Shown here piece by piece: positions 31,590 through 40,254 of a stretch of 49,789 nucleotides of DNA. Source of the stretch: Anaerolineaceae bacterium UBA1363 (GTDB taxonomy: Bacteria > Chloroflexota > Anaerolineae > Anaerolineales > Anaerolineaceae); the NCBI GenBank assembly GCA_002306055.1, contig DBRR01000025.1, positions 1-49,789 of the forward strand, in the 5' to 3' direction. The position numbers and the translations under genes were made by a program. The notes beneath the pieces are model-generated. The model ran no database searches, was not told the DNA's origin, and saw only the letters and a program-made list of their open reading frames with translations. Numbering within the stretch: position 1 is the first letter of the stretch; every line of letters starts with the position of its first letter.

Positions 31590-32615
31590 ATGCAATTTTC
31601 ACTGATCACCGATCCCGGCGAATGGCAGAGCCTCGAGGTTGAATGGCAAGCCCTCGTGGCTCAGGCACACCGTCCGTTGCCGTTCCTCGAGTTTTGGTAT
31701 CAGAAAACCTGGTGGCAGACGTTCGGCGGGGGAGAATGGTCTTCCGAGACCAGCCGCCTCCAGCTTATCATTGCCTGCCAGGATGGTCAGCTAATTGGTG
31801 TAGCACCCCTCTTTTACTCAGAAAAAGCAGGCAACCCGCCAGCTCTGCGTTTTATCGGTCAGATCGAGGTCTCGGATTATCTCGATTTCCTCTGCCCGCT
31901 GTCGGAACTACCACGCTTTATGGAAGGTTTGCTGGATTTTATCAAGGCTGAACCTGGCTTGCTTTCGCGTAATCTCGACCTGGCAAACTTCGAGGAAGAC
32001 TCAGCCAGCCTGTCCCTCCTGCGCGAGCTTTGTGAGCAAAAAGGTCTGCCCTATAGCAGCGAGGTTTTACAGCCATCGCCCTACATTCCCCTCCAACCGA
32101 GCTGGGAAGAGTATCTCGCCTCGATCTCCAAGAAACAGCGCCATGAGATTCGTCGAAAGATGCGCAACGCAGAAGCCCGCCACGCAACCGATTGGTACTT
32201 TGTCACTGCTGAACATGACCTCCAAGCAGAAGTGCAGGCATTTATCGAGATGATGCGCAATGACCCCAGCAAAGTCGCGTTTCTATCTCCGGTGATGGAA
32301 AGCTTCCTTGCAGAAACCGCCGCGAGAGCATTCGAGGTTGGCCAATTGCATCTTTCTTTCCTGACCTTCGATGGAAAAAAGGCAGCCGCTTATTTCTCCT
32401 TCCTGGCTGGTAGTAAGCTCTGGGTTTACAATTCGGCTTGGGAACCAGCCTTCGGGCCCTGTTCACCTGGATGGGTGCTGCTGGCAAAAGTGATCACCTG
32501 GGCGATCGAACATGAGCTGACCGAAGTTGACATGATGCGCGGCGATGAGGTTTATAAGTATCGTTTCGGCGGGATCGATCGCCATGTAGTTTCCTTCAAA
32601 ACCCAGTTAAGTTAG
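31590..32615 (+). CDS. GNAT/FemAB-fold acetyltransferase-like protein (BioF2-like/CelD type)
   Basis: A 341-residue cytoplasmic protein of the double-GNAT group (BioF2-like/CelD). The start FSLITDPGEWQSLEVEWQAL plus PFLEFWYQKTWWQTFGGGEW is the usual opening of these proteins. The middle has YLASISKKQRHEIRRKMRNA, a motif common to the group. The C-terminal lobe has LSFLTFDGKKAAAYFSFLAG, then PGWVLLAKVITWAIE and VDMMRGDEVYKYRFG. Members act in polysaccharide or cell-surface modification, but the acceptor here is unknown. Start chosen by the -10 box 7 nt upstream. No glycan genes are adjacent. Confidence 0.82.
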   Translation: MQFSLITDPGEWQSLEVEWQALVAQAHRPLPFLEFWYQKTWWQTFGGGEWSSETSRLQLIIACQDGQLIGVAPLFYSEKAGNPPALRFIGQIEVSDYLDFLCPLSELPRFMEGLLDFIKAEPGLLSRNLDLANFEEDSASLSLLRELCEQKGLPYSSEVLQPSPYIPLQPSWEEYLASISKKQRHEIRRKMRNAEARHATDWYFVTAEHDLQAEVQAFIEMMRNDPSKVAFLSPVMESFLAETAARAFEVGQLHLSFLTFDGKKAAAYFSFLAGSKLWVYNSAWEPAFGPCSPGWVLLAKVITWAIEHELTEVDMMRGDEVYKYRFGGIDRHVVSFKTQLS

Positions 32616-32672
32616 CTCTCAAATCCCCAATAATATCTAACGCAATATTAACGAGGGGCGGGTATGCTTTTC

Positions 32673-32702
32673 TTGACGAGGTTTATCCTCGCATGGTAAC
32701 AT
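32673..32702 (+). promoter_or_regulatory. Predicted vegetative promoter of the heat-shock operon
   Basis: TTGACG (32673-32678), an 18-nt spacer and TAACAT (32697-32702). The predicted start near 32709 is just ahead of the CIRCE element, as usual for HrcA-controlled operons. Confidence 0.6.
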
Positions 32703-32716
32703 TAAGCAAGGCTATC

Positions 32717-32743
32717 TTAGCACTCTCTGATCGAGAGTGCTAA
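32717..32743. promoter_or_regulatory. CIRCE operator (HrcA-binding site)
   Basis: TTAGCACTC, nine bases, GAGTGCTAA: an exact match to the CIRCE consensus. It lies between the promoter and the hrcA start codon, so HrcA represses its own operon here. Chaperone titration of HrcA would relieve repression on heat shock. Confidence 0.97.
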
Positions 32744-32757
32744 TTATGAAGAGAAAC

Positions 32758-33792
32758 ATGACTGACTTGACTTCGCGACAAAAAATAATCCTGTCACTGA
32801 TCGTGCACGAGCATACCCGCACGGCACAACCTGTCGCGTCCAAGACTCTGATTGAAGATTACGGTCTGCAGATCAGCTCTGCCACGGTGCGCAACGAGAT
32901 GAACACGCTCACCGAGCTCGGTCTCATCCGTCAGCCCCACACTTCGGCAGGGCGTGTGCCCACCGAAGAAGGCTATCGCTTTTTTGTCAGCAACCTGGTG
33001 CAGCAGACTGCTCTTCCGATCGCTACACGCAACACGATCACCCACCAGTTCTACCAATCGCGGCGCGGTCTGGATCACTGGCTGCCCCTGGCAGCCTCGG
33101 TCCTGGCGAATCAAAGCCAGGCGGTCTCGCTGGTCACTGCGCCACACTCTGAGAAGATCGCCTTCAAGCATATCGAACTGATCTCCACCCGAGGGTCACA
33201 GGTGCTCATGGTCCTGGTGCTCGTTGGCGGTGAGATCCGTCAGCAAATCCTTGCGCTCGATGAGGTTTACAGCCAGGAATCTCTCTCTCGAATGGCAAAT
33301 CAATTCAATCAAGATCTCGAAAATAAGTCGGTTCGTCAAATCGAAGCGCTTGAAGCCAGTGCCGATCCCCTTACTCAGCAAATACAGGCTGCCATCCTCG
33401 ATCAAATGCATCTCACAGAAGAGCTTGTCACAGGTGAACTTTTCCTGGATGGTTTATCGAATGTTCTCTCAACCCCCGAGTTCGCCTCGACCAACCAGGA
33501 TCATTCACCCCTGCGCCTGCTGGAAGAGCGTCCCATGCTCAATGATTTGTTCTCACGCACAGTGCTGACGGAGGATATTGGTGGCGTGCAGGTGCTGATC
33601 GGAGGGGAAGGTACCTGGCAAGACCTGAGAGATTGCGCGGTCATCCTGACCCGCTACGGCATCCAGGACCAACTTTCAGGTATGCTTGGCATCCTCGGTC
33701 CGATGCGGATGTCTTACGGTAATGCCATCAGTGCTGTCCACTTCGTGGCGGATCTGCTCTCCGACCTCATTACCGACACGTTGATTGATTAG
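32758..33792 (+). CDS. hrcA: Heat-inducible transcription repressor HrcA
   Basis: Winged-helix DNA-binding repressor of the chaperone operon, 344 residues. The N-terminal helix-turn-helix domain shows LTSRQKIILSLIVHEHTRTA, ISSATVRNEMNTLTELGLI and PHTSAGRVPTEEGYRFFV, all hallmark HrcA motifs. The C-terminal dimerisation and insert domain ends GILGPMRMSYGNAISAVHFV. The family usually begins M-x-x-L-T-x-R-Q, which favours ATG 32758. An in-frame ATG at 32746, only 2 nt after CIRCE, would add four residues. First gene of the operon hrcA-grpE-dnaK-dnaJ-prmA. Confidence 0.97.
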   Translation: MTDLTSRQKIILSLIVHEHTRTAQPVASKTLIEDYGLQISSATVRNEMNTLTELGLIRQPHTSAGRVPTEEGYRFFVSNLVQQTALPIATRNTITHQFYQSRRGLDHWLPLAASVLANQSQAVSLVTAPHSEKIAFKHIELISTRGSQVLMVLVLVGGEIRQQILALDEVYSQESLSRMANQFNQDLENKSVRQIEALEASADPLTQQIQAAILDQMHLTEELVTGELFLDGLSNVLSTPEFASTNQDHSPLRLLEERPMLNDLFSRTVLTEDIGGVQVLIGGEGTWQDLRDCAVILTRYGIQDQLSGMLGILGPMRMSYGNAISAVHFVADLLSDLITDTLID

Positions 33793-33826
33793 AACAACAC
33801 ATCATGAAATACATTCGAGGAAGAAA

Positions 33827-34351
33827 ATGACTGAAGATACTGAAAACAAAAACGAAACTTTGCTGCCAGAAGAAGTAACCCCAGACCTGGCATCATTAAA
33901 GGCTGAAAACGAAGAACTGCGGAAGCAAAATGAAGACTACCTCGACAGCCTCCAGCGTGAGCGAGCCAGTTTTGCCAATTACAAACGCCGTATCGACCTG
34001 GACAATGCCAGTTATGCTGACCGCCTGCTCGCGGAACATGTTAAGTTTTTCCTGCCAGTTGCGGATGACCTGGAGCGTTCGCTCCTCCACCGCCCGGAAG
34101 ACCCAGAGTGCGCCAGCTGGATCATGGGAATTGAGCTCATCCTGCAAAAACTACTCAAATCCCTTGAAGCAAAAGACGTTCGCCCAATGGATATTAAACC
34201 TGGCGACATGTTTGACCCCAACACGCAGGAAGCAGTCACGCACGAAGAAAACGACACTTATACCAATGGACAGATTATTGAAGTCATCCAGACCGGCTAT
34301 CTAATCAAAGACCGCGTCATCCGACCCGCCCTCGTTAGAGTCGCAAAATAG
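33827..34351 (+). CDS. grpE: GrpE nucleotide-exchange factor
   Basis: Co-chaperone that releases ADP from DnaK, 174 residues. An acidic N-terminus and a long coiled-coil helix (PDLASLKAENEELRKQNEDY, then QRERASFANYKRRIDLD) are followed by the beta-domain motif GDMFDPNTQEAVTHEENDTY and the end VIRPALVRVAK. ATG 33827 has GAGGAAG upstream. It follows hrcA by 34 nt and precedes dnaK by 8 nt. Confidence 0.95.
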   Translation: MTEDTENKNETLLPEEVTPDLASLKAENEELRKQNEDYLDSLQRERASFANYKRRIDLDNASYADRLLAEHVKFFLPVADDLERSLLHRPEDPECASWIMGIELILQKLLKSLEAKDVRPMDIKPGDMFDPNTQEAVTHEENDTYTNGQIIEVIQTGYLIKDRVIRPALVRVAK

Positions 34352-34359
34352 GAGCAATC

Positions 34360-36261
34360 ATGGGAAAAATTATTGGCATTGATCTCGGAACTACGAACTC
34401 AGTCGCAGCCGTCATGATAGGCGGTGAGCCTGTCGTCATTCCTTCTGCCGAGGGTGAACGCCTGGTGCCGTCCGTCGTAGCAGTCAACAAAAACAATGAA
34501 CGTTTGGTTGGGCGTGTTGCCCGCAACCAGGCGATCATTAACCCGGAAAACACGATCTTCTCGATCAAGCGTTTCATGGGTCGCCGGGCTGATGACCCCG
34601 AAGTCCAGCGTGCCAAAAGCCGCGTGCCGTATCAGATCAATAAGGCTCCCAATGGCGACCTACGCGTGGTAATGGGTGGCAAAGACTATTCTGCTCCTGA
34701 AATTTCCGCCATGATCCTGGGCAAAATCAAACGCGACGCTGAAGCCTACCTCGGTGAGCCTGTCACCCAGGCAGTCATTACGGTGCCGGCGTATTTCAAC
34801 GACACTCAGCGCAATGCCACAAAAGATGCTGGCAAGATCGCCGGTCTCGAAGTGCTGCGCATCATCAACGAACCCACCGCCTCCTCCCTGGCTTACGGGC
34901 TCGACAAAAAAGAAAAGAACGAAACCATCGCTGTTTATGATCTTGGTGGCGGCACCTTCGATATTTCCATCCTCGAAGTTGGGGACGGCGTCTTCCAGGT
35001 GAAATCCACCTCCGGGGATACCTTCCTTGGCGGCGATGACTTTGACCAGCGTATCATTGACTGGCTCGCGGATGAGTTCAAACGCGAAAATGGTATCAAC
35101 CTGCGCGAGGATCGCCAGGCGTTGCAGCGCTTAAAGGAAGCTGCTGAGCGGGTGAAAATCGAGCTTTCCACTACCATGCAGGCTGAAATCAACCTGCCCT
35201 ACATCACTGCTGACGCATCCGGACCTAAACATCTCGTCACCACGCTCACGCGCTCAAAACTGGAGCAGCTGACCGACGAATTCGTCCAGCGCACCATGAA
35301 ACCTGTGGAGCAAGCGCTGAACGATGCCAACCTCAAACCATCCGATATCGACGAGGTGGTCATGGTGGGCGGCATGACCCGCATGCCCGCCGTACAGGAC
35401 GCTGTGCGCAAATTCTTCGACAAAGAGCCCCACAAAGGCGTCAATCCCGACGAAGTCGTGGCGATCGGCGCCGCCATCCAGGCAGGTGTGCTTGGCGGCG
35501 AGGTCAAAGATATCCTTCTGCTTGACGTCACGCCTCTGTCTCTCTCAATCGAGACTTTGGGCGGGATTGCCACACCCCTGATCAAACGCAACACCACCAT
35601 TCCCACGCGTGAAAGCCAGGTCTTTTCAACGGCTTCCGACAGCCAAACCCAGGTGGAGATCCACGTCCTTCAGGGCGAACGTCCGATGGCTGCAGACAAT
35701 AAGTCCCTCGGAAAGTTCACCCTCGATGGCATTCCGCCAGCGCCGCGCGGCGTTCCGCAGATTGAAGTCACTTTTGACATCAACGCCAACGGTATTTTGG
35801 AAGTCACCGCCAAAGACAAAGCCACCAACCGCCAGCAGAACATCACCATCACGGCTTCTTCCGGCTTGAGCGAATCTGAGGTTGAACAGATGCGCAAGGA
35901 TGCCGAAATTCATGCCGAAGAAGACCGCAAACGCCGCGAGTTGATCGAAGCCCGCAACACTGCTGACAATGCGATTTACAGCTCAGAAAAAACTCTTTCA
36001 GATCTGGGCGAGAAAGTACCTGCTGACTTGAAATCCCGCGTTGAGGATGCAATCGCTAAAGTTCGCTCTGTGCGCGATCAGGACGACTCCAACGCGATCA
36101 ACAGCTCCGTGGAAGAGCTCATGAAGGTCCTCCAGGAAGTTGGGCAGGCTGCCTATACCCAGACCCAATCCGAAACCCCTGACCAAACCCAGACCGATCA
36201 GGGACAAGCTCCTGATGACGACGGTGATGTGGTTGACGGCGAGTTTCATCACGCAGATTAG
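34360..36261 (+). CDS. dnaK: Chaperone DnaK (Hsp70)
   Basis: ATP-driven protein-folding chaperone, 633 residues, the usual length. The ATPase domain starts KIIGIDLGTTNSVAAVMIGG (phosphate-1 motif) and has IAVYDLGGGTFDISILEVGD (phosphate-2) and VVMVGGMTRMPAVQDAV (adenosine motif). The linker and substrate-binding domain begin at DILLLDVTPLSLSIETLGG, followed by the helical lid. The acidic tail ends DDDGDVVDGEFHHAD, close to the canonical EEVK-type end in position but not in sequence. AGGAG precedes the ATG. Its product, with DnaJ and GrpE, forms the complete chaperone machine encoded here. Confidence 0.98.
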   Translation: MGKIIGIDLGTTNSVAAVMIGGEPVVIPSAEGERLVPSVVAVNKNNERLVGRVARNQAIINPENTIFSIKRFMGRRADDPEVQRAKSRVPYQINKAPNGDLRVVMGGKDYSAPEISAMILGKIKRDAEAYLGEPVTQAVITVPAYFNDTQRNATKDAGKIAGLEVLRIINEPTASSLAYGLDKKEKNETIAVYDLGGGTFDISILEVGDGVFQVKSTSGDTFLGGDDFDQRIIDWLADEFKRENGINLREDRQALQRLKEAAERVKIELSTTMQAEINLPYITADASGPKHLVTTLTRSKLEQLTDEFVQRTMKPVEQALNDANLKPSDIDEVVMVGGMTRMPAVQDAVRKFFDKEPHKGVNPDEVVAIGAAIQAGVLGGEVKDILLLDVTPLSLSIETLGGIATPLIKRNTTIPTRESQVFSTASDSQTQVEIHVLQGERPMAADNKSLGKFTLDGIPPAPRGVPQIEVTFDINANGILEVTAKDKATNRQQNITITASSGLSESEVEQMRKDAEIHAEEDRKRRELIEARNTADNAIYSSEKTLSDLGEKVPADLKSRVEDAIAKVRSVRDQDDSNAINSSVEELMKVLQEVGQAAYTQTQSETPDQTQTDQGQAPDDDGDVVDGEFHHAD

Positions 36262-36280
36262 TTAAAACAGTATAAAATTC

Positions 36281-36308
36281 ATCCTTGGCAGGTTTCCCTG
36301 CCAAGGAT
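36281..36308 (+). promoter_or_regulatory. Intercistronic hairpin between dnaK and dnaJ
   Basis: A perfect 12-bp inverted repeat (ATCCTTGGCAGG and CCTGCCAAGGAT, loop TTTC) without a following T-run. It may reduce read-through into dnaJ or protect the dnaK message. The latter would fit a need for more DnaK than DnaJ. Confidence 0.7.
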
Positions 36309-36324
36309 GTGGTCTAAATAGAGA

Positions 36325-37461
36325 ATGACAAACAAACGAGATTATTACGAAGTTTTGGGTGTACCCCGTTCTGCCAGCGCAGATGATATCAAGAATGCGT
36401 TCCGCAATTTGGCGCGAAAGTATCACCCTGATGTCAATAGTGCCGACGATGCCGAAGAAAAATTCAAAGAGATCAATGAAGCTTACGGCGTCCTGAGCGA
36501 CCCCGATAAACGCGCGGCTTATGACCGCCACGGCTTCCAGGGTGTCAACACCAACGGCATGCCCGATTACTCCAACATGGACCTCTCGGATCTTTTTGAC
36601 CTCTTCGGTCTGGGTGGTTTTGGCGGTTTTGGTGGTTTTGGTGGATCTTCCCGCCGCAGCCGCAATGCGCCCCGCCGTGGCGCTGACATTAGCACACGCC
36701 TCAAACTGACTTTTGAAGAAGCGGTCTTTGGTGCGGAAAAAGAAATCGAGATCACCCGCAACGAAAAGTGCTCTGTTTGTTCCGGCACAGGTGCGGAACC
36801 TGGCTCCAAACCTGTTACCTGCCGTACCTGCAAGGGCACCGGTGAAGTTCGCCAGGTACAGCAAACCTTCCTGGGACAGATGGTTCAGGTTGTCACCTGC
36901 CCGACCTGTGGTGGTCGCGGCGAAATGATTGAAAAACCTTGCCCTAACTGCCATGGCACAGGGCTTGAACGTAGAACTATCCGGAAAAAGGTCAACATTC
37001 CAGCCGGCATCGACGATGGTAACCAGGTCCGCCTGATGGGCGAAGGTCAGCCAGGTGCCAATGGCGGTCCGAACGGTAATCTTTACATCGAGATTGAAGT
37101 CGCTCCGCACAAATTCTTCCGGAGGAATGGCAACGACATTTTGCTCGATATCGATATCAACATGGCGCAGGCAGCACTGGGAGATGAAATCACCATCCCT
37201 ACCCTTGATGGCGACGTTAAACTACGCATCCCGCCAGGCACTCAGCCTGGGCGAGTTTTTCGTCTCAAGGATAAAGGCGTTCCCATCCTTCAGAGAACCG
37301 ACCGCGGGAATCAGTTGGTAACTGTTAACGTTCAAATCCCAACCTCGCTGACTGATCAACAGGAAGAGTTGCTCAAGACCCTGGGTAAAACCATGGGCAC
37401 GGATATTAAGATCCAGGAGCGCAGTTTCTTCGACAAACTAAAGGATGCCTTCGGTGGATAA
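36325..37461 (+). CDS. dnaJ: Chaperone DnaJ (Hsp40)
   Basis: Co-chaperone stimulating DnaK ATPase, 378 residues. The J-domain is KRDYYEVLGVPRSASADDIK with HPD in ARKYHPDVNS. A G/F-rich region (GLGGFGGFGGFGGSS) follows. The zinc-binding domain has four CxxCxGxG repeats: CSVCSGTG, CRTCKGTG, CPTCGGRG and CPNCHGTG. The C-terminal substrate-binding domains end RSFFDKLKDAFGG. This is a full type I DnaJ. Its 3' end overlaps prmA by 17 nt. Confidence 0.98.
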   Translation: MTNKRDYYEVLGVPRSASADDIKNAFRNLARKYHPDVNSADDAEEKFKEINEAYGVLSDPDKRAAYDRHGFQGVNTNGMPDYSNMDLSDLFDLFGLGGFGGFGGFGGSSRRSRNAPRRGADISTRLKLTFEEAVFGAEKEIEITRNEKCSVCSGTGAEPGSKPVTCRTCKGTGEVRQVQQTFLGQMVQVVTCPTCGGRGEMIEKPCPNCHGTGLERRTIRKKVNIPAGIDDGNQVRLMGEGQPGANGGPNGNLYIEIEVAPHKFFRRNGNDILLDIDINMAQAALGDEITIPTLDGDVKLRIPPGTQPGRVFRLKDKGVPILQRTDRGNQLVTVNVQIPTSLTDQQEELLKTLGKTMGTDIKIQERSFFDKLKDAFGG

Positions 37462-38380
37462 ACCTTATGCCTGGCTTGAAACCTCAATCGTTTGTAGTGG
37501 AGAATTAGCCGAAGCCGTCGCCGAGGTCTTCTCCCGCTTTTCCCCCGACGGGGTTGTAATCAACAGCGTCACCCACTTCAATGCGATCGATCACGAGGAG
37601 GTTCCCACGGGTGACATGCAGGTCGTCGCCTATTTTCCCCAGAATGAGCAATCTGATGCTCTACGGCACCAGCTTGAAGAAGCGATCTGGCACATGTCCC
37701 AAATTGTCCCGATTGGCCCCATCGAATATAAGCTTATCCTCGACCAAAATTGGATGGAAGCCTGGAAAGCCAACTATAAGCCGCTCAAAATCGGTCGCAA
37801 CCTGATTGTCCTGCCAGCCTGGGTGGACCCTGTTTTGGCTGAAGGCCGCATTCCGATCATTATCTCACCCGACATGGCATTCGGCACGGGTACGCACCCC
37901 TCCACCCAACTTTGCATGCTTGCCCTCGAAAAATATGGCGTCAAAGAAATGGATGTGATTGATATCGGCACCGGCAGCGGCATCTTGTCCATTGAAGCCG
38001 CCAAACTCGGAGCCAACCGCATTTTGGGCGTGGATAATGACCCTGAGGCGATTCCGTCAGCCATCCATAATGCCGCCCTAAACGGCGTGGGGAACAAAAT
38101 CGTGTTCGAAGTCGGAACGCATACCGATGTGCTCAACCGAAAGGATGGGTTCACTCAAGCTCCACGCGTCATCGCCAACATCCTCTCACCGATTCTGACG
38201 AATATGTTATCCACCGGACTGACGGATCTGGTCAGCCCAACTGGCTTGCTTTTTCTCGGTGGCGTCCTCGAGCACCAGGCGCAGGATCTGGCAGATCTTG
38301 CCCGTAGCCTGGGCATGACCCTGCGCGAAACCCTTCACCAGGAAGATTGGGTCGTTCTCGTTCTTCATAAAGCGGCTTAA
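37445..38380 (+). CDS. prmA: Ribosomal protein L11 methyltransferase
   Basis: SAM-dependent methyltransferase for ribosomal protein L11, 311 residues. The N-terminal domain (YAWLETSIVCSGELAEAVAE) carries the substrate-binding part, with QNWMEAWKANYKPLKIG at the linker. The catalytic domain shows MAFGTGTHPSTQLCMLALE, SAM motif DIGTGSGILSIEAAKLGA and ANILSPILTNM (motif IV). The ATG at 37445 lies within the last codons of dnaJ, so translation is probably coupled. PrmA closing a dnaK operon is common, including in Gram-positives. Confidence 0.95.
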   Translation: MPSVDKPYAWLETSIVCSGELAEAVAEVFSRFSPDGVVINSVTHFNAIDHEEVPTGDMQVVAYFPQNEQSDALRHQLEEAIWHMSQIVPIGPIEYKLILDQNWMEAWKANYKPLKIGRNLIVLPAWVDPVLAEGRIPIIISPDMAFGTGTHPSTQLCMLALEKYGVKEMDVIDIGTGSGILSIEAAKLGANRILGVDNDPEAIPSAIHNAALNGVGNKIVFEVGTHTDVLNRKDGFTQAPRVIANILSPILTNMLSTGLTDLVSPTGLLFLGGVLEHQAQDLADLARSLGMTLRETLHQEDWVVLVLHKAA

Positions 38381-38441
38381 TTACCACACTCTGCTTCGCG
38401 GGCACAGGCGCAACTACTTCTCGCTAATGACGGTGTTGTTC

Positions 38442-38488
38442 GTGCCGGTCTCCAGACCGAGCACGCGAACTGACCGGAGGTCTCCAGC
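38442..38488 (+). repeat. Copy of the GTCTCCAGACC intergenic repeat
   Basis: GTGCCGGTCTCCAGACCG at the left and TGACCGGAGGTCTCCAGC at the right, matching the copies at 19071 and (inverted) 18503. It sits in the 243-bp spacer between the convergent prmA and the BMP-type ATPase gene. No terminator hairpin with a T-run is seen in the spacer. Confidence 0.65.
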
Positions 38489-38623
38489 TATTGAATTTCA
38501 AAAAGCGGATCACCACGCTTCGCTCGATCAATCCACAAAATTATTCACAAAACAACCCTTGACAGTGTCATAGTAACCGCGACGACAAGTAATCACCACT
38601 CCCCCTGACCTTTCGATTAAGGC

Positions 38624-40198
38624 TTAATCACATTTTTCGTTTCGGATTGTCTCGCCCGGATGCACACCTGCCATCAGCAGCCCAATATCTTCCTTGGTTG
38701 CAGTCTCTCTCGGCAAAATATCCATGATTTTACCTTCATAGATCACCGCAATCCGATCAGCCAGCGCCAAGATCTCATCCAGATCTTCCGAGATCAGCAG
38801 GATTGCCGTGCCCTTCTTGCGTTCCATCAACAACTGCTCATGCACATACTCGCTCGCGCCGATATCCAGGCCTCTTGTAGGCTGTGCTGCCACGATCGCG
38901 CGCGGTTCACGTGAGAGCTCACGCGCCAGAAGGACCTTCTGGATATTTCCACCGGAGAGACTCTTCGCCAGCGTCTTCCTCGAAGGTGTTTTGACGCGAT
39001 ACTGCTCGATCAAGCGATCAGCATGGTCGTTGATGTAAGACATTTGCAGGAACCCATGTTTGGAAAAGGGCATTTTGTGATGTTCACGCAGCACCAGGTT
39101 TTCGGAAATGCTGAAGTCGCGAATCATGCCGTCTTTCATGCGCTCTTCGGGGATATAGGAAAGACCTTTTTCAGTGATTTCTGCCGGCTTTTTGCCCGTC
39201 ACATCTTCTCCTTCGATGAGAATCCTTCCTTTTGTGATCGGTCTTAATCCTGTTAGTGCTTCAGCCAGTTCAAGCTGTCCATTGCCTGAAACGCCTGCCA
39301 AACCCACGATCTCGCCAGAATGCACTGTCAGATTGACCCCGCGCAGTCCTTCCACGCCACGGTCACTCCTACAACTGACGTCTTCAAGCGCTAGGCGCAC
39401 CTCCCCAACCTGGGGTTTATCCGTGCTTTTGATGAACTCTATTTCACGACCCACCATCCACTTTGCCAGCGTGTTTTGGGTTACGTCGCAGGTGAGACGT
39501 GTGCCCACGTTGCGACCATCGCGCAAAACCGTTACGCGTTCGCTGATCGAGATCACCTCGTGCAGCTTGTGCGAGATAAACACCAGCCCATAGCCGTCGC
39601 TTTGCATTTGCCGCATGATCGCGAACAATTCATTGACTTCCTGCGGGGTCAACACAGCTGTTGGCTCATCCAGAAGCAATATTGCCGCTCCTCGGTAGAG
39701 AGCCTTGATAATCTCCACTCTCTGCTGCTGACCAACACTAAGCTGCCAGATATAGGCACTTGGGTCGATGCTCAGGTGATATTTGTCTGCCAGGGAGATG
39801 ATTCTCTCCGAGACCCTGTCCAGGTCGGTCAAGGGTTTTCGACTCGAAGGCAAGCCCAAGGCCACGTTTTCAGCAACAGTAAGCGTGGGCACCAGCATAA
39901 AATGCTGATGGATCATGCCAATGCCTTGCTGGATTGCGGATGTTGGGGAATTTATCCTCACAGTTTTCCCATTTATCAGGATCTCACCCGCGTCTGGGTG
40001 ATACATTCCATAAAGGATCTTCATCAGAGTGCTTTTTCCAGCTCCGTTTTCCCCCAACAGCGCATGTACCTCGCCAGCTCGCAAGTCAAAATTGACATTA
40101 TCATTTGCCAAAACCCCGGGAAAGCGTTTGGTAATGCCGCGCATCTCAAGGGTCTCAAAGGCTACTTTTTCGTTGATAACCGGGCTGTTCTTCTGCAT
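38624..40198 (-). CDS. ABC transporter ATP-binding protein, two ABC domains (BMP/nucleoside importer)
   Basis: Cytoplasmic ATPase, 524 residues. Domain 1: Walker A LLGENGAGKSTLMK, Q-loop IHQHFMLVPTLTVAENV, signature LSVGQQQRVEI, Walker B ILLLDEPTAVL. Domain 2: degenerate P-loop GVSGNGQLELAEAL, signature LSGGNIQKVLL, then RAIVAAQPTRGLDIGAS in place of a full Walker B. The HQHFMLVP and QPTRGLD features are typical of the BMP-associated ATPases (YufO-like). Last gene of a four-gene minus-strand operon. The preceding gap holds a perfect hairpin. The start at 40198 has GAGGG just before it. Confidence 0.93.
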   Translation of the reverse strand: MQKNSPVINEKVAFETLEMRGITKRFPGVLANDNVNFDLRAGEVHALLGENGAGKSTLMKILYGMYHPDAGEILINGKTVRINSPTSAIQQGIGMIHQHFMLVPTLTVAENVALGLPSSRKPLTDLDRVSERIISLADKYHLSIDPSAYIWQLSVGQQQRVEIIKALYRGAAILLLDEPTAVLTPQEVNELFAIMRQMQSDGYGLVFISHKLHEVISISERVTVLRDGRNVGTRLTCDVTQNTLAKWMVGREIEFIKSTDKPQVGEVRLALEDVSCRSDRGVEGLRGVNLTVHSGEIVGLAGVSGNGQLELAEALTGLRPITKGRILIEGEDVTGKKPAEITEKGLSYIPEERMKDGMIRDFSISENLVLREHHKMPFSKHGFLQMSYINDHADRLIEQYRVKTPSRKTLAKSLSGGNIQKVLLARELSREPRAIVAAQPTRGLDIGASEYVHEQLLMERKKGTAILLISEDLDEILALADRIAVIYEGKIMDILPRETATKEDIGLLMAGVHPGETIRNEKCD

Positions 40199-40212
40199 CC
40201 CTCGTTCCTTTT

Positions 40213-40238
40213 CGGGTCAGGCATTCCTGCCTGACCCG
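40213..40238 (-). promoter_or_regulatory. Intercistronic hairpin between BMP lipoprotein and ATPase genes
   Basis: A perfect 11-bp inverted repeat (CGGGTCAGGCA and TGCCTGACCCG, loop TTCC), 14 nt upstream of the ATPase start, with no T-run after it on the minus strand. The layout parallels the hairpin at 3806-3833 in the sugar operon. Confidence 0.7.
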
Positions 40239-40254
40239 TTCTTATTAGTCTGTA

